From NCBI GenBank assembly GCA_016185145.1, contig JACPOB010000118.1:1-64000 (forward strand): 64,000 nt of DNA, written 5' to 3'. Numbering within the stretch: position 1 is the stretch's first letter; the number at the start of each line of letters is the position of its first letter. The translations under genes were made by a program, and so were the position numbers. The stretch is from Rhodospirillales bacterium. Its GTDB lineage: Bacteria; Pseudomonadota; Alphaproteobacteria; Reyranellales; Reyranellaceae. A model generated the notes under the pieces. It did not search any database. It was given only the letters and a program-made list of their open reading frames with translations, and was not told the origin of the DNA. This document shows, in pieces, positions 32,385 to 40,168 of this stretch.

Positions 32385-32457
32385 GCTCTTCCGGACCGCG
32401 AGCCTCCGGCTCGCTCATGAATCATGAGCGAGCCGGAGGCTCGCGGTCCGGAAGAGC
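32385..32457. repeat. Family B palindromic repeat, copy 3: perfect 36-bp stem
   Basis: The arms 32385-32420 and 32422-32457 are perfectly complementary over 36 bases with a single base between them. The left arm begins GCTCTTCCGGACCGCGAGCC. The repeat lies between the convergent acyP and lipB genes, 10 bases from the acyP stop and 7 from the lipB stop, and could end transcription in both directions. Such a perfect cruciform suggests recent or conserved pairing. Confidence 0.88.
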
Positions 32458-32464
32458 AAGAGCT

Positions 32465-33148
32465 CTACGCGGCGGCAGAAGCCTCGGCCGTCGTCCGACC
32501 GAACACTTCGTCGAACGTCTCGGCCAGCGCCGTATCCAGGTCGGCCAAAGTCACGGGCAGCCCGAGGTCGACCAGCGACGTCACCCCGTGGTCGGCGATG
32601 CCGCAGGGCACGATTCCCGCATAGTGCGACAAATCGGGCTCGACGTTGATCGAGATGCCGTGGAACGACACCCAGTGGCGGATGCGCACGCCGATGGCGG
32701 CGATCTTGTCCTCGCGCGGGCTGCCGTCGGGCAGGGGAGGCTTGTCGGGCCGTACCACCCAGACGCCGACCCGTCCGGCGCGGCGTTCCGCGGTCACGCC
32801 GAAGCGGGCCAGGGTGCGGATGGTCCAGTCCTCGAGATCGGACACGAACCGCCGCACGTCCTGGCGGCGGGTGCGCAGGTCAAGCATGGCGTAGACCACG
32901 CGCTGGCCGGGCCCGTGATAGGTATACTGGCCGCCGCGCCCGGCGACATGCACCGGAAAGCGCATGGGCTGCAGCAGGTCCTGCGGTTTGGCGCTGGTCC
33001 CCGATGTGTAGAGCGGTGGGTGTTCGAGCAGCCAGACCAGCTCGCGGGCGCGGCCGGCCCGGATATCGGCGACGCGCTCTTCCATGACGGCGAGCGCCTC
33101 CGGGTAGGGCACCGGGCCGTCGGAAATGCGCCATTCCGGCTTGTTCAT
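32465..33148 (-). CDS. lipB: Lipoyl(octanoyl) transferase
   Basis: A 227-residue enzyme that transfers octanoyl groups from acyl carrier protein to lipoyl domains of 2-oxoacid dehydrogenases. It has ELVWLLEHPPLYTSGTSA, GRGGQYTYHGPGQRVVY, the catalytic lysine in EDKIAAIGVRIRHW and the catalytic cysteine in GIVPCGIADHGVTS. The start ATG at 33148 (MNKPEWRIS) gives normal length; a longer frame runs to 33241 without homology. Divergent from the tRNA-Leu gene. Confidence 0.93.
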   Translation of the reverse strand: MNKPEWRISDGPVPYPEALAVMEERVADIRAGRARELVWLLEHPPLYTSGTSAKPQDLLQPMRFPVHVAGRGGQYTYHGPGQRVVYAMLDLRTRRQDVRRFVSDLEDWTIRTLARFGVTAERRAGRVGVWVVRPDKPPLPDGSPREDKIAAIGVRIRHWVSFHGISINVEPDLSHYAGIVPCGIADHGVTSLVDLGLPVTLADLDTALAETFDEVFGRTTAEASAAA

Positions 33149-33234
33149 TGTGGCAAAATCGGTGCTACGGCGGCCAAGCGCAATAGGGCGTGTTGGCCCA
33201 CCCATCGGCTTGGCCATTGGCCTTGCGAGTTGCC

Positions 33235-33263
33235 TTGCCACTGCGGGGTCTATTTGGTATCCC
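33235..33263 (+). promoter_or_regulatory. Promoter candidate for tRNA-Leu
   Basis: TTGCCA at 33235-33240 and TATCCC at 33258-33263 with a 17-base spacer place a start point about 10 bases before the tRNA 5' end. The -10 match is weak. Confidence 0.4.
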
Positions 33264-33280
33264 CCGCCGCATCGACCGGC

Positions 33281-33365
33281 GCGGCCATGGCGGAATTGGT
33301 AGACGCGCTAGCTTGAGGTGCTAGTGCCGCGAGGCGTGGAAGTTCGAGTCTTCTTGGCCGCACCA
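33281..33365 (+). tRNA. tRNA-Leu (anticodon GAG)
   Basis: An 85-base tRNA with a 7-bp acceptor stem, GCGGCCA with TGGCCGC, a discriminator A and an encoded CCA at 33363-33365. The D-arm has GGAATTGGTAGACGCG. The anticodon loop CTTGAGGTG carries GAG at 33315-33317. A long variable arm (TGCCGCGAGGCGT) and the GTTCGAGTC T-loop are as expected for leucine tRNA. It reads codons CUC and CUU. Confidence 0.96.
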
Positions 33366-33395
33366 AACTCGCCGGTTCGATCGAAAAGGTGATAT

Positions 33396-33433
33396 GCCGC
33401 CCATTGGGGACCCCCCAATTGGCGGCCCTTTTT
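33396..33433 (+). terminator. Intrinsic terminator after tRNA-Leu
   Basis: GCCGCCCATTGGGG pairs with CCCCAATTGGCGGC in a GC-rich stem, followed by a five-T run at 33429-33433. It lies 31 bases after the tRNA and before the maeB start, so it ends the tRNA transcript and also argues against a maeB start upstream of it. Confidence 0.8.
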
Positions 33434-33469
33434 GTTAGGGATGACGGGTTTGGTTACCGGGAGGCGAGC

Positions 33470-35755
33470 GTGGCGGACGAACTTACCGAAAGCGCGCTTC
33501 GCTACCATCGCATCCCACGCCCCGGCAAAATCGAGGTCGTGCCGACCAAGCCGCTGGCCACCCAGCGCGACCTGTCGCTCGCCTATTCGCCCGGCGTCGC
33601 CGCCGCCTGCAACGAGATCGTCCGCGATCCCGCCACCGCCGCCGAGCTGACGGGGCGTGCCAACCTGGTGGCCGTCGTGACCAACGGCACGGCCGTGCTG
33701 GGCCTGGGCGACATCGGCCCACTGGCCTCCAAGCCGGTCATGGAAGGCAAGGGCGTCCTGTTCAAGAAATTCGCCGGCATCGACGTCTTCGACATCGAGC
33801 TGGCCGAGAACGACCAGGACAAGCTGGTGGACATCGTGGCGGCGCTGGAGCCGACTTTCGGCGGCATCAACCTCGAGGACATCAAGGCGCCGGAGTGCTT
33901 CTACGTCGAGCAGAAGCTGCGCGAGCGGCTCTCGATCCCGGTATTCCACGACGACCAGCACGGCACCGCGATCATCGTCGGCGCCGCCGTCCGCAACGGC
34001 CTGGCCCTGGTCGGCAAGGACATTTCCAAGGTGAAGCTGGTCGTCTCGGGCGCGGGAGCGGCGGCGCTGTCGTGCCTCGGGCTGCTCGAGAAGCTCGGCC
34101 TGCCCAAGGAAAACATGTGGGTCACCGACATCAAGGGCGTGGTCTGGAGGGGCCGCAACGAGCTGATGGACCCGTGGAAGGAGCGCTACGCTCGCGACAC
34201 CCCGGCCCGCACGCTGGCCGAGGTGATCGGCGAGGCCGACATCTTCCTCGGCCTGTCGGCGGGCGGCGTGCTCAAGAAGGAGATGGTGGCCAAGATGGCG
34301 GTCAAGCCGCTGATCCTGGCGCTCGCCAACCCCAATCCGGAGATCACGCCGGAGGACGTCGCCGCCGTCCGTGACGATGCCATCGTCGCCACCGGCCGCA
34401 GCGACTATCCCAACCAGGTGAACAACGTCCTCTGCTTCCCCTACATCTTCCGCGGCGCGCTGGATGTCGGAGCAAAGACCGTCAACGACGAGATGAAGAT
34501 CGCCTGCGTGCGCGCGCTCGCGTCGCTCGCCCAGAAGGAGCCGTCCGAGGTCGTGGCGCGCGCCTTCGGCGAGCAGGCGGGCGGCGGCTTCGGCGCCAAC
34601 CAGATCATCCCCAAGCCGTTCGATCCGCGCCTGATCGTCGAGCTGGCGCCGGCCGTCGCGCGGGCCGCCATGGACTCCGGCGTCGCCACCCGGCCGATCG
34701 CCGATTTCGAGGCCTATCGCCAGCAGCTCAACCAGTTCGTCTTCAAGTCCGGCCTGGTCATGCGGCCGGTGTTCGAGCAGGCGCGGGCCAACCCCAAGCG
34801 GGTGATCTTCAGCGCCGGCGAGGACGACCGGGTGCTGCGCGCCGCGCAGATCATCCTCGACGAGGGCGTCGCCGTGCCGATCCTGATCGGTCGGCCCGAG
34901 ATCGTGCGCCGGCGCGCCGAGCGGCTCGGCCTGCGCTTCCGTCCGGGCGTCGATGCCGAGCTGATCGACCCTTCGAGCGACCCGCGCTACGACCGCTACT
35001 GGGGCGCCTACCACCAGCTCATGGAGCGGCGCGGCGTCACCGAGCCCACGGCGCGCAACCTGGTGCGCACCAGCCCGACGCTGATCGCGGCGCTCGCGGT
35101 GCGCCTCGGCGACGCCGACGCCATGATCGCCGGCACCTACGGTCGCTTCCGCACCCATTTCGCCCATGTCCGCGACGTCATCGGCACGCGCGAGGGCGTC
35201 CACCGGATGGCGGCGCTCAGCCTCGTGGTCATGCCGACCCGTTCGCTGTTCATCGCCGATACCTACGTCAACGACGATCCCGACGCCGACACGCTTGTCG
35301 ACATCACCCTGCAGGCAGCCGATGCCGTGCTGCGTTTCGGCATCCAGCCCAAGGTCGCGCTGATCTCGCATTCGAGCTTCGGCAGTTCCGACCATCCCTC
35401 GGCGCGCAAGATGGCGGCCGCCGTGAAGATGCTGCAGCAACGCGCGCCGAACCTCGAGGTCGAGGGCGAGATGCACGGCGACGCCGCCCTCGATCCGGAG
35501 ATTCGCAACAACGCCTTCCCACGTTCCCGGCTCAAGGATTCTGCCAACCTGGTGATCTGCCCCTCGCTCGACGCGGCCAATATCGCCTTCAATTTGCTGA
35601 AGAACGCGGTCGACGGCCTGCATGTCGGGCCGATGCTGCTCGGCACCGCTCAGCCGGCGCACGTGCTGACCTCGTCGGTCACCGCCCGCGGCATCCTCAA
35701 CATGACGGCGCTGGCCGCCGTCGAAGCGCAGCGCCTGGCCGAGACCCGCGGATGA
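33470..35755 (+). CDS. maeB: NADP-dependent malic enzyme with C-terminal phosphotransacetylase domain
   Basis: A 761-residue MaeB-type enzyme that decarboxylates malate to pyruvate. The malic domain (first ~420 residues) has LSLAYSPGVAAACNEI, VFHDDQHGTAIIVGAAV, LVVSGAGAAALSC and ILALANPNPEITPED. The PTA-like domain (about 430-761) has KRVIFSAGEDDRVLRAAQII and SHSSFGSSDHPSARKM and is usually regulatory, not active as a transacetylase. GTG 33470 with GGGAGG upstream is chosen; a longer frame to 33389 overlaps the tRNA terminator. The stop overlaps mgtE as ATGA. Confidence 0.94.
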   Translation: MADELTESALRYHRIPRPGKIEVVPTKPLATQRDLSLAYSPGVAAACNEIVRDPATAAELTGRANLVAVVTNGTAVLGLGDIGPLASKPVMEGKGVLFKKFAGIDVFDIELAENDQDKLVDIVAALEPTFGGINLEDIKAPECFYVEQKLRERLSIPVFHDDQHGTAIIVGAAVRNGLALVGKDISKVKLVVSGAGAAALSCLGLLEKLGLPKENMWVTDIKGVVWRGRNELMDPWKERYARDTPARTLAEVIGEADIFLGLSAGGVLKKEMVAKMAVKPLILALANPNPEITPEDVAAVRDDAIVATGRSDYPNQVNNVLCFPYIFRGALDVGAKTVNDEMKIACVRALASLAQKEPSEVVARAFGEQAGGGFGANQIIPKPFDPRLIVELAPAVARAAMDSGVATRPIADFEAYRQQLNQFVFKSGLVMRPVFEQARANPKRVIFSAGEDDRVLRAAQIILDEGVAVPILIGRPEIVRRRAERLGLRFRPGVDAELIDPSSDPRYDRYWGAYHQLMERRGVTEPTARNLVRTSPTLIAALAVRLGDADAMIAGTYGRFRTHFAHVRDVIGTREGVHRMAALSLVVMPTRSLFIADTYVNDDPDADTLVDITLQAADAVLRFGIQPKVALISHSSFGSSDHPSARKMAAAVKMLQQRAPNLEVEGEMHGDAALDPEIRNNAFPRSRLKDSANLVICPSLDAANIAFNLLKNAVDGLHVGPMLLGTAQPAHVLTSSVTARGILNMTALAAVEAQRLAETRG

Positions 35756-37110
35756 GCGAGGGCGACGTCCTCGACGAAGTGACGCCGGAGCTGGTCCGGC
35801 GCGTCGAGGCCGCGCTCGCCGAGGACAGGACGGAGGAAGCAAGGTCGCTGCTGGCCGATCTCAGCGCCACCGGCCAGGCGTCGATCCTCGAGCAGCTTTC
35901 CGAACCGGAGCGCGAGAAGCTGGTCGCGATCCTCAAGCGCGACCTCGATCCGGAGACCCTGGTCGAGCTCGACGAGGAGGTCCTGGAGAACGTCCTGGAC
36001 CAGCTCGACAGCAAGGACATCGCGGCCGCCGCCCGCGAGCTCGAGACCGACGACGCGGCCGCCATCATCGAGGAGCTGCCGGAAGAGGAGCGGCAGGAGG
36101 TTCTGGCCGAACTGCCGGCGGCGGAGCGCGCCGAGATCGAGAGCGCACTCGCCTACCCCGAGGGATCGGCCGGGCGCCTCATGCAGCGCTCGCTGGTCAG
36201 GATCCCCGACCGCTGGACGGTCGGCGAGGTGATCGACCATTGCCGCGAGGCGACCGACCTGCCCGATGACGTCTACGACATCTTCGTCGTCGATCCCGAG
36301 GGCCGGCTGCGCGGTTCAGTGCCGTTGGGCCGCATGCTGCGCACCAAGCGCCCGGTTCCGATCATCGACATCGTCGATCCCGACATCCCCTCGGTGCCGG
36401 CCAGCGCCGACCAGGTCGAGGTCGCCCATCTGTTCCGCGACCAGAACCTCGTGTCGTGCCCCGTCGTCGACCAGCGCGGGCGGCTGGAAGGCGTGATCAT
36501 GGTCGACGACGTGGTCGACGTGATCGACGAGGAGGCCGAGGAGGACATCCTGAGGATGGGCGGCGTCGGCATCGACGACATGCATGCCCCGCCGGTGCGC
36601 ACGGCGCGCCTGCGCGCGGTGTGGCTCACGGTGAACCTCGCCACCGCCGTGCTCGCCTCGCTGGTGATCGGCCAGTTCGAGCATTCGATCGAGAAGATCG
36701 TGGCCTTGGCCGTGCTGATGCCGATCGTGGCCTCGATGGGCGGCAATGCCGGCACGCAGACCGTGACGGTGGCGGTGCGCGCGCTCGCCACCGGCCAGCT
36801 CACCGCTGCCAATGCGCTGCGCTTCGTCGCCAAGGAGGCGGCGGTGGGCGGCCTCAACGGCATGATCTTCGCCCTGGTGATGGGTGCGGCGGTCGTCGCC
36901 TGGTACGGCGACTGGCGGCTCGGCGCGGTGATCGGCGCCGCCATGATCTGCAACCTGATCGCCGCCGCCCTCGCCGGCACGCTGATCCCGCTCAGCCTGC
37001 AGAAGTTCGGCGTCGATCCCGCCGTGTCGTCGACGGTGTTCCTGACGACCGTCACCGACGTGATCGGCTTCGTGGCGTTCCTGGGTTTGGCGACGTTGTT
37101 CCTGCTCTAG
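35752..37110 (+). CDS. mgtE: Magnesium transporter MgtE
   Basis: A 452-residue Mg2+ channel/transporter. The N-terminal MgtE domain is made of acidic helices (LLADLSATGQASILEQLSEP, DDAAAIIEELPEEERQEVL). Paired CBS domains follow around residues 135-255 (GEVIDHCREATDLPDDVYDI, FRDQNLVSCPVVDQRGRLEG). The membrane part of five helices has LAVLMPIVASMGGNAGTQT, the ion-pore signature. Cytosolic Mg2+ binding to the acidic N-domain closes the pore in the family. Coupled to maeB by an ATGA overlap; MaeB needs Mg2+ or Mn2+, which may explain the pairing. Confidence 0.94.
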   Translation: MSEGDVLDEVTPELVRRVEAALAEDRTEEARSLLADLSATGQASILEQLSEPEREKLVAILKRDLDPETLVELDEEVLENVLDQLDSKDIAAAARELETDDAAAIIEELPEEERQEVLAELPAAERAEIESALAYPEGSAGRLMQRSLVRIPDRWTVGEVIDHCREATDLPDDVYDIFVVDPEGRLRGSVPLGRMLRTKRPVPIIDIVDPDIPSVPASADQVEVAHLFRDQNLVSCPVVDQRGRLEGVIMVDDVVDVIDEEAEEDILRMGGVGIDDMHAPPVRTARLRAVWLTVNLATAVLASLVIGQFEHSIEKIVALAVLMPIVASMGGNAGTQTVTVAVRALATGQLTAANALRFVAKEAAVGGLNGMIFALVMGAAVVAWYGDWRLGAVIGAAMICNLIAAALAGTLIPLSLQKFGVDPAVSSTVFLTTVTDVIGFVAFLGLATLFLL

Positions 37111-37116
37111 GCTGGC

Positions 37117-37241
37117 GGTGCCACCCCAGTGGCGCGTCTTCTCATGCTCTTCCGGACCGCGCGCTTCCAGCGCGCTCATGATCATGAGCGCGGAAGCGCG
37201 CGGTCCGGAAGACCATGACGCACTACTGAAGTGGCGCCCCC
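37117..37241. repeat. Nested palindrome: family B copy 4 flanked by family C arms
   Basis: The core at 37149-37211 is a family B palindrome (CTTCCGGACCGCGCGCTTCC, with a two-base asymmetry between arms). Outside it, GGTGCCACCCCAGTGGCGCGTC (about 37120-37139) and GACGCACTACTGAAGTGGCGCC (about 37217-37239) are an imperfect inverted pair. They resemble the hairpin at 10250-10279. It looks as if one repeat type sits between two copies of another. It follows the mgtE stop. Confidence 0.7.
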
Positions 37242-37300
37242 GGCGTGAGACTTCGCAAGGCGCCTTCTCCGCGCTATCGTGGCCTCGGGGAGGAGGCCCG

Positions 37301-37744
37301 ATGACGACGATCGCCCGCGTGCTGGCGGTGATGGCGCTGATGCTGACGGCCTCGCTTGCGCAGGCGCAGGGCAAGGTGCCGTCGGAACGTGCGCTGGAGG
37401 CCCTGGTCAAGGCGACGCTGCTCAGCTTCAACGACGCCAACGTCACCGGCAACTACGAGGTGTTCCACGCCAAGCTCAGCAAGCCGTTCCGCGAGCAGTT
37501 CCCGGTCGAGCGGCTGGCGCAGCGGTTTCAGGAGTTCAACAAGAAGCATATCGACTTCGACATCATCGCCGCGCTGAAGCCCGCCTACGATCCGGCTCCT
37601 GCGGTCGACGACGACGGCAGGCTGCTGGTGAAAGGCCACTTCCCAACCGAGCCGAGGCAGGTCTATTTCGACCTCAAGTTCATCCCGTCCGACGGCGAGT
37701 GGAAGCTGATCGGCATCAACGTCAAGATCGACGATCCGAAGTGA
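37301..37744 (+). CDS. Small secreted protein of unknown function
   Basis: A 147-residue protein with a Sec signal (TIARVLAVMALMLTASLAQAQ, cleavage near residue 23). The mature part has ALEALVKATLLSFNDANVTGNYEVFHAKLSKPF and ends VYFDLKFIPSDGEWKLIGINVKI, the shape of a small cystatin/NTF2-like alpha-beta fold. The GGGGAGGAGG ribosome binding site is strong. It lies between a family B and a family A repeat, so it is likely its own transcription unit. The function is unknown. Confidence 0.72.
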   Translation: MTTIARVLAVMALMLTASLAQAQGKVPSERALEALVKATLLSFNDANVTGNYEVFHAKLSKPFREQFPVERLAQRFQEFNKKHIDFDIIAALKPAYDPAPAVDDDGRLLVKGHFPTEPRQVYFDLKFIPSDGEWKLIGINVKIDDPK

Positions 37745-37765
37745 CGATGACGCACCAACACCATC

Positions 37766-37866
37766 TCACCCTGAGGAGCGGCCGGAGGCTGCGTCTCGAA
37801 GGGTGGGCAACATCAAGACTGCATCCCACCCTTCGAGACGCGCACTTCGTGCGCTCCTCAGGGTGA
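37766..37866. repeat. Family A palindromic repeat, copy 2
   Basis: TCACCCTGAGGAGCG at the left end pairs with CGCTCCTCAGGGTGA at the right end. Inner arms GCGTCTCGAAGGGTGGG and CCCACCCTTCGAGACGC also pair. It starts 21 bases after the upstream stop and ends 25 bases before the isovaleryl-CoA dehydrogenase gene. Confidence 0.88.
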
Positions 37867-37891
37867 GGCGAAGGGTTGTAAAGGAAAGACC

Positions 37892-39064
37892 ATGATCCCC
37901 AACGCAATGCCGCCGTTCGATTTCGGTCTGGGCGAGACCGCCGATGCGCTGCGCGAGCAGGTCCAGCGCTTCTCTGCCGACCAGGTGGCGCCGATCGCCG
38001 CCGAGCTCGACAAGACCGACCGCTTCCCGCGCGAGCTGTGGCCCAGGATGGGCGAGCTCGGTCTGCACGGCATCACGGTCGAGGAGGAATATGGCGGCTC
38101 GGGACTGGGCTATCTCGAGCACGTCATCGCCGTCGAGGAGGTGAGCCGTGCCTCGGCCGCCGTCGGGCTGTCCTATGGCGCGCACTCCAACCTCTGCGTC
38201 AACCAGATCCGCCGCAACGGCAACGACGAGCAGAAGAAGCGCTTCCTGCCCAAGCTGATCTCCGGCGAGCATGTCGGCAGCCTGGCGATGAGCGAATCGG
38301 GCGCGGGCTCCGACGTCGTCTCCATGAAGCTGCGCGCCGACAAGAAGGGCGACCGCTACGTGCTGAACGGCACCAAGATGTGGATCACCAACAGCCCCGA
38401 CGCGCAGGTGATCGTGGTCTACGCCAAGACCGATCCGGCCGCCGGGTCGCGCGGCATCACCGCCTTCATCGTCGAGACCAGCGCCAAGGGCTTCAAGGTC
38501 GCCCAGAAGCTCGACAAGATGGGCATGCGCGGCTCGTCGACCGGCGAGCTGGTGTTCGAGGATTGCGAGATCCCAGCCGAGCACGTGCTGGGCCAGGTCG
38601 GCAAGGGCGTCAACGTGCTGATGAGCGGGCTCGACTACGAGCGCGCCGTGCTGGCGGCGGGGCCGCTCGGCATCATGCAGGCGGCCATGGACGTCGTCGT
38701 GCCCTACGTCCACGAGCGCAAGCAGTTCGGCCAGGCGATCGGCGAGTTCCAGCTCGTGCAGGGCAAGCTCGCCGACATGTACACGACGATGAACGCCTGC
38801 AAGGCTTATGTGTACGCCGTCGCCAAGGCGTGCGACCGCGGCCAGACCACGCGCAAGGATTCGGCCGGCGCCATCCTCTACGCCGCCGAGAAGGCGACGC
38901 TGGTGGCGCTCGACGCCATCCAGCTGCTGGGCGGCAACGGCTACATCAACGACTATCCGACGGGCCGCCTGCTGCGCGACGCCAAGCTCTACGAGATCGG
39001 CGCCGGCACCAGCGAGATCCGCCGCATGCTGATCGGCCGCGAGCTGTTCGCCGAGACGGCGTGA
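37892..39064 (+). CDS. ivd: Isovaleryl-CoA dehydrogenase
   Basis: A 390-residue FAD acyl-CoA dehydrogenase of leucine breakdown, oxidising isovaleryl-CoA to 3-methylcrotonyl-CoA and passing electrons to ETF. Signatures are AMSESGAGSDVVSMKLRA, WITNSPDAQVIVVYAKT and QLLGGNGYINDYPTGR. The segment SYGAHSNLCVNQIRRNGN, and the catalytic glutamate in SGLDYERAVLAAGP, are typical of isovaleryl-CoA dehydrogenase rather than short-chain enzymes. The other leucine-degradation genes are not adjacent. The stop TGA overlaps a possible GTG start of the next gene. Confidence 0.92.
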   Translation: MIPNAMPPFDFGLGETADALREQVQRFSADQVAPIAAELDKTDRFPRELWPRMGELGLHGITVEEEYGGSGLGYLEHVIAVEEVSRASAAVGLSYGAHSNLCVNQIRRNGNDEQKKRFLPKLISGEHVGSLAMSESGAGSDVVSMKLRADKKGDRYVLNGTKMWITNSPDAQVIVVYAKTDPAAGSRGITAFIVETSAKGFKVAQKLDKMGMRGSSTGELVFEDCEIPAEHVLGQVGKGVNVLMSGLDYERAVLAAGPLGIMQAAMDVVVPYVHERKQFGQAIGEFQLVQGKLADMYTTMNACKAYVYAVAKACDRGQTTRKDSAGAILYAAEKATLVALDAIQLLGGNGYINDYPTGRLLRDAKLYEIGAGTSEIRRMLIGRELFAETA

Positions 39065-39099
39065 TCCGACGTGAAGCAGAAGGGCGCACGGCTTTCGGT

Positions 39100-39969
39100 A
39101 TGAGCCGGGCCAAATCGAAAGACAGGCAGGCGGTCCATCGGGATGCCTATCCGGTCGGACGGGTGTCGACGGAGTTCTTCCTGCGTGGCTTCGACCTCAT
39201 CTGCCAATTGGACGACGATGTCGCGAGCTGTCTGATCATCGTGACTCTGTGGCATGCCTCGCTCGGCGACACGGAGAACAGCAAGCCGATGGGCGTGCGG
39301 GAGCTGTCGCGCCGGCTCGGCATTCCCTTCGAGACCGTGCGTCGGCATGTCGGCAAGCTCCTTCGCAGCGGCGCCTGTCTCGCCCACGAGGACGGAATCA
39401 TTCTCGGGGCGACAGTGCGGCGGGGATCGCGGGCGACCGACGTGCTTCGCAAGATCTATGTCAATGCCGTGCGCTTGCTCGGCAGCCTCAGACGGATCGA
39501 CCTCGCGAACTACAAGCCTCGGCGGTCGTCGCCGGCCTCACGGCGACTGGACAAGGAGCAGACCATTATCGCCATGGCGGCGCTGGGTGTGCTGCTTGCC
39601 GCGATGAAGGTACTGCGGGTCCACTTCGACGGCGACCTCATGAACGGGCTGGTGTTCACGGCGGTCCGGGCCGCCAACGTTCAGCACATCGCCAACACCG
39701 TGCCGGCGGCCAATCGCAGCATCTTGCCGGACTCCGACCGGCGCCCCGTCAGCATAGCCGCGATTGCCGACTCGATGCGTCTGCCCTACGAGACCGTGCG
39801 GCGGCATGTTGCGAAGCTGGTCCGGGAAGGCAAGTGCATACGCGTCGGCCGCCGGGGAGTGGTGGCGCCGGAGAGCACATTCCGCCAAATGACGGTCCAG
39901 GCGAATCTCGTCCACAAGCTGGCCATGAGTTTTCTGAGCGAGCTGCGGTCTGCGGGCGTGAAGGTCTGA
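39100..39969 (+). CDS. Putative transcriptional regulator with two winged-helix domains
   Basis: A 289-residue protein with two copies of a similar helix-turn-helix. The first is GVRELSRRLGIPFETVRRHV (about residues 65-84), the second SIAAIADSMRLPYETVRRHV (about 217-236). Both continue with a KL(L/V)R-x-G wing. Between them is a helical region with IIAMAALGVLLAAMKVLRV. The internal repeat suggests one chain acts like a dimer on DNA. A GTG at 39061, overlapping the ivd stop, is an alternative start. It precedes the large protease gene, which it might regulate. I do not recognise a named family. Confidence 0.7.
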   Translation: MSRAKSKDRQAVHRDAYPVGRVSTEFFLRGFDLICQLDDDVASCLIIVTLWHASLGDTENSKPMGVRELSRRLGIPFETVRRHVGKLLRSGACLAHEDGIILGATVRRGSRATDVLRKIYVNAVRLLGSLRRIDLANYKPRRSSPASRRLDKEQTIIAMAALGVLLAAMKVLRVHFDGDLMNGLVFTAVRAANVQHIANTVPAANRSILPDSDRRPVSIAAIADSMRLPYETVRRHVAKLVREGKCIRVGRRGVVAPESTFRQMTVQANLVHKLAMSFLSELRSAGVKV

Positions 39970-40168
39970 CGCGCACTTGCAATGCTGGCGCACGACGCCG
40001 GCGCGCGGCAGATTGATCCATCGGCTGCGTAGCGTCTGAGACAAAGATACCGGCAGGGAAGGGGCGGCGAAAGACCGGTTGACCCAATTTGGGGGAACTG
40101 CCGGTTTGCGGTGCTGAGCCAGCGCGATACCAAACGAGCATCGCTCTCGCACCAGGCAGATAAGCGCC

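Noticed and set aside
33308..35842. An 844-codon open frame on the minus strand opposite maeB
   Set aside because: It is rich in Arg, Ala, Gly, Asp and His with no domain pattern, and it overlaps the tRNA gene. It is the usual antisense shadow of a GC-rich gene.
40079..40107. TTGACC as the -35 of a promoter for the double protease gene
   Set aside because: No acceptable -10 element lies 16-18 bases downstream, so I did not annotate a promoter. The 199-bp gap holds some inverted CCGGTT sequence only.
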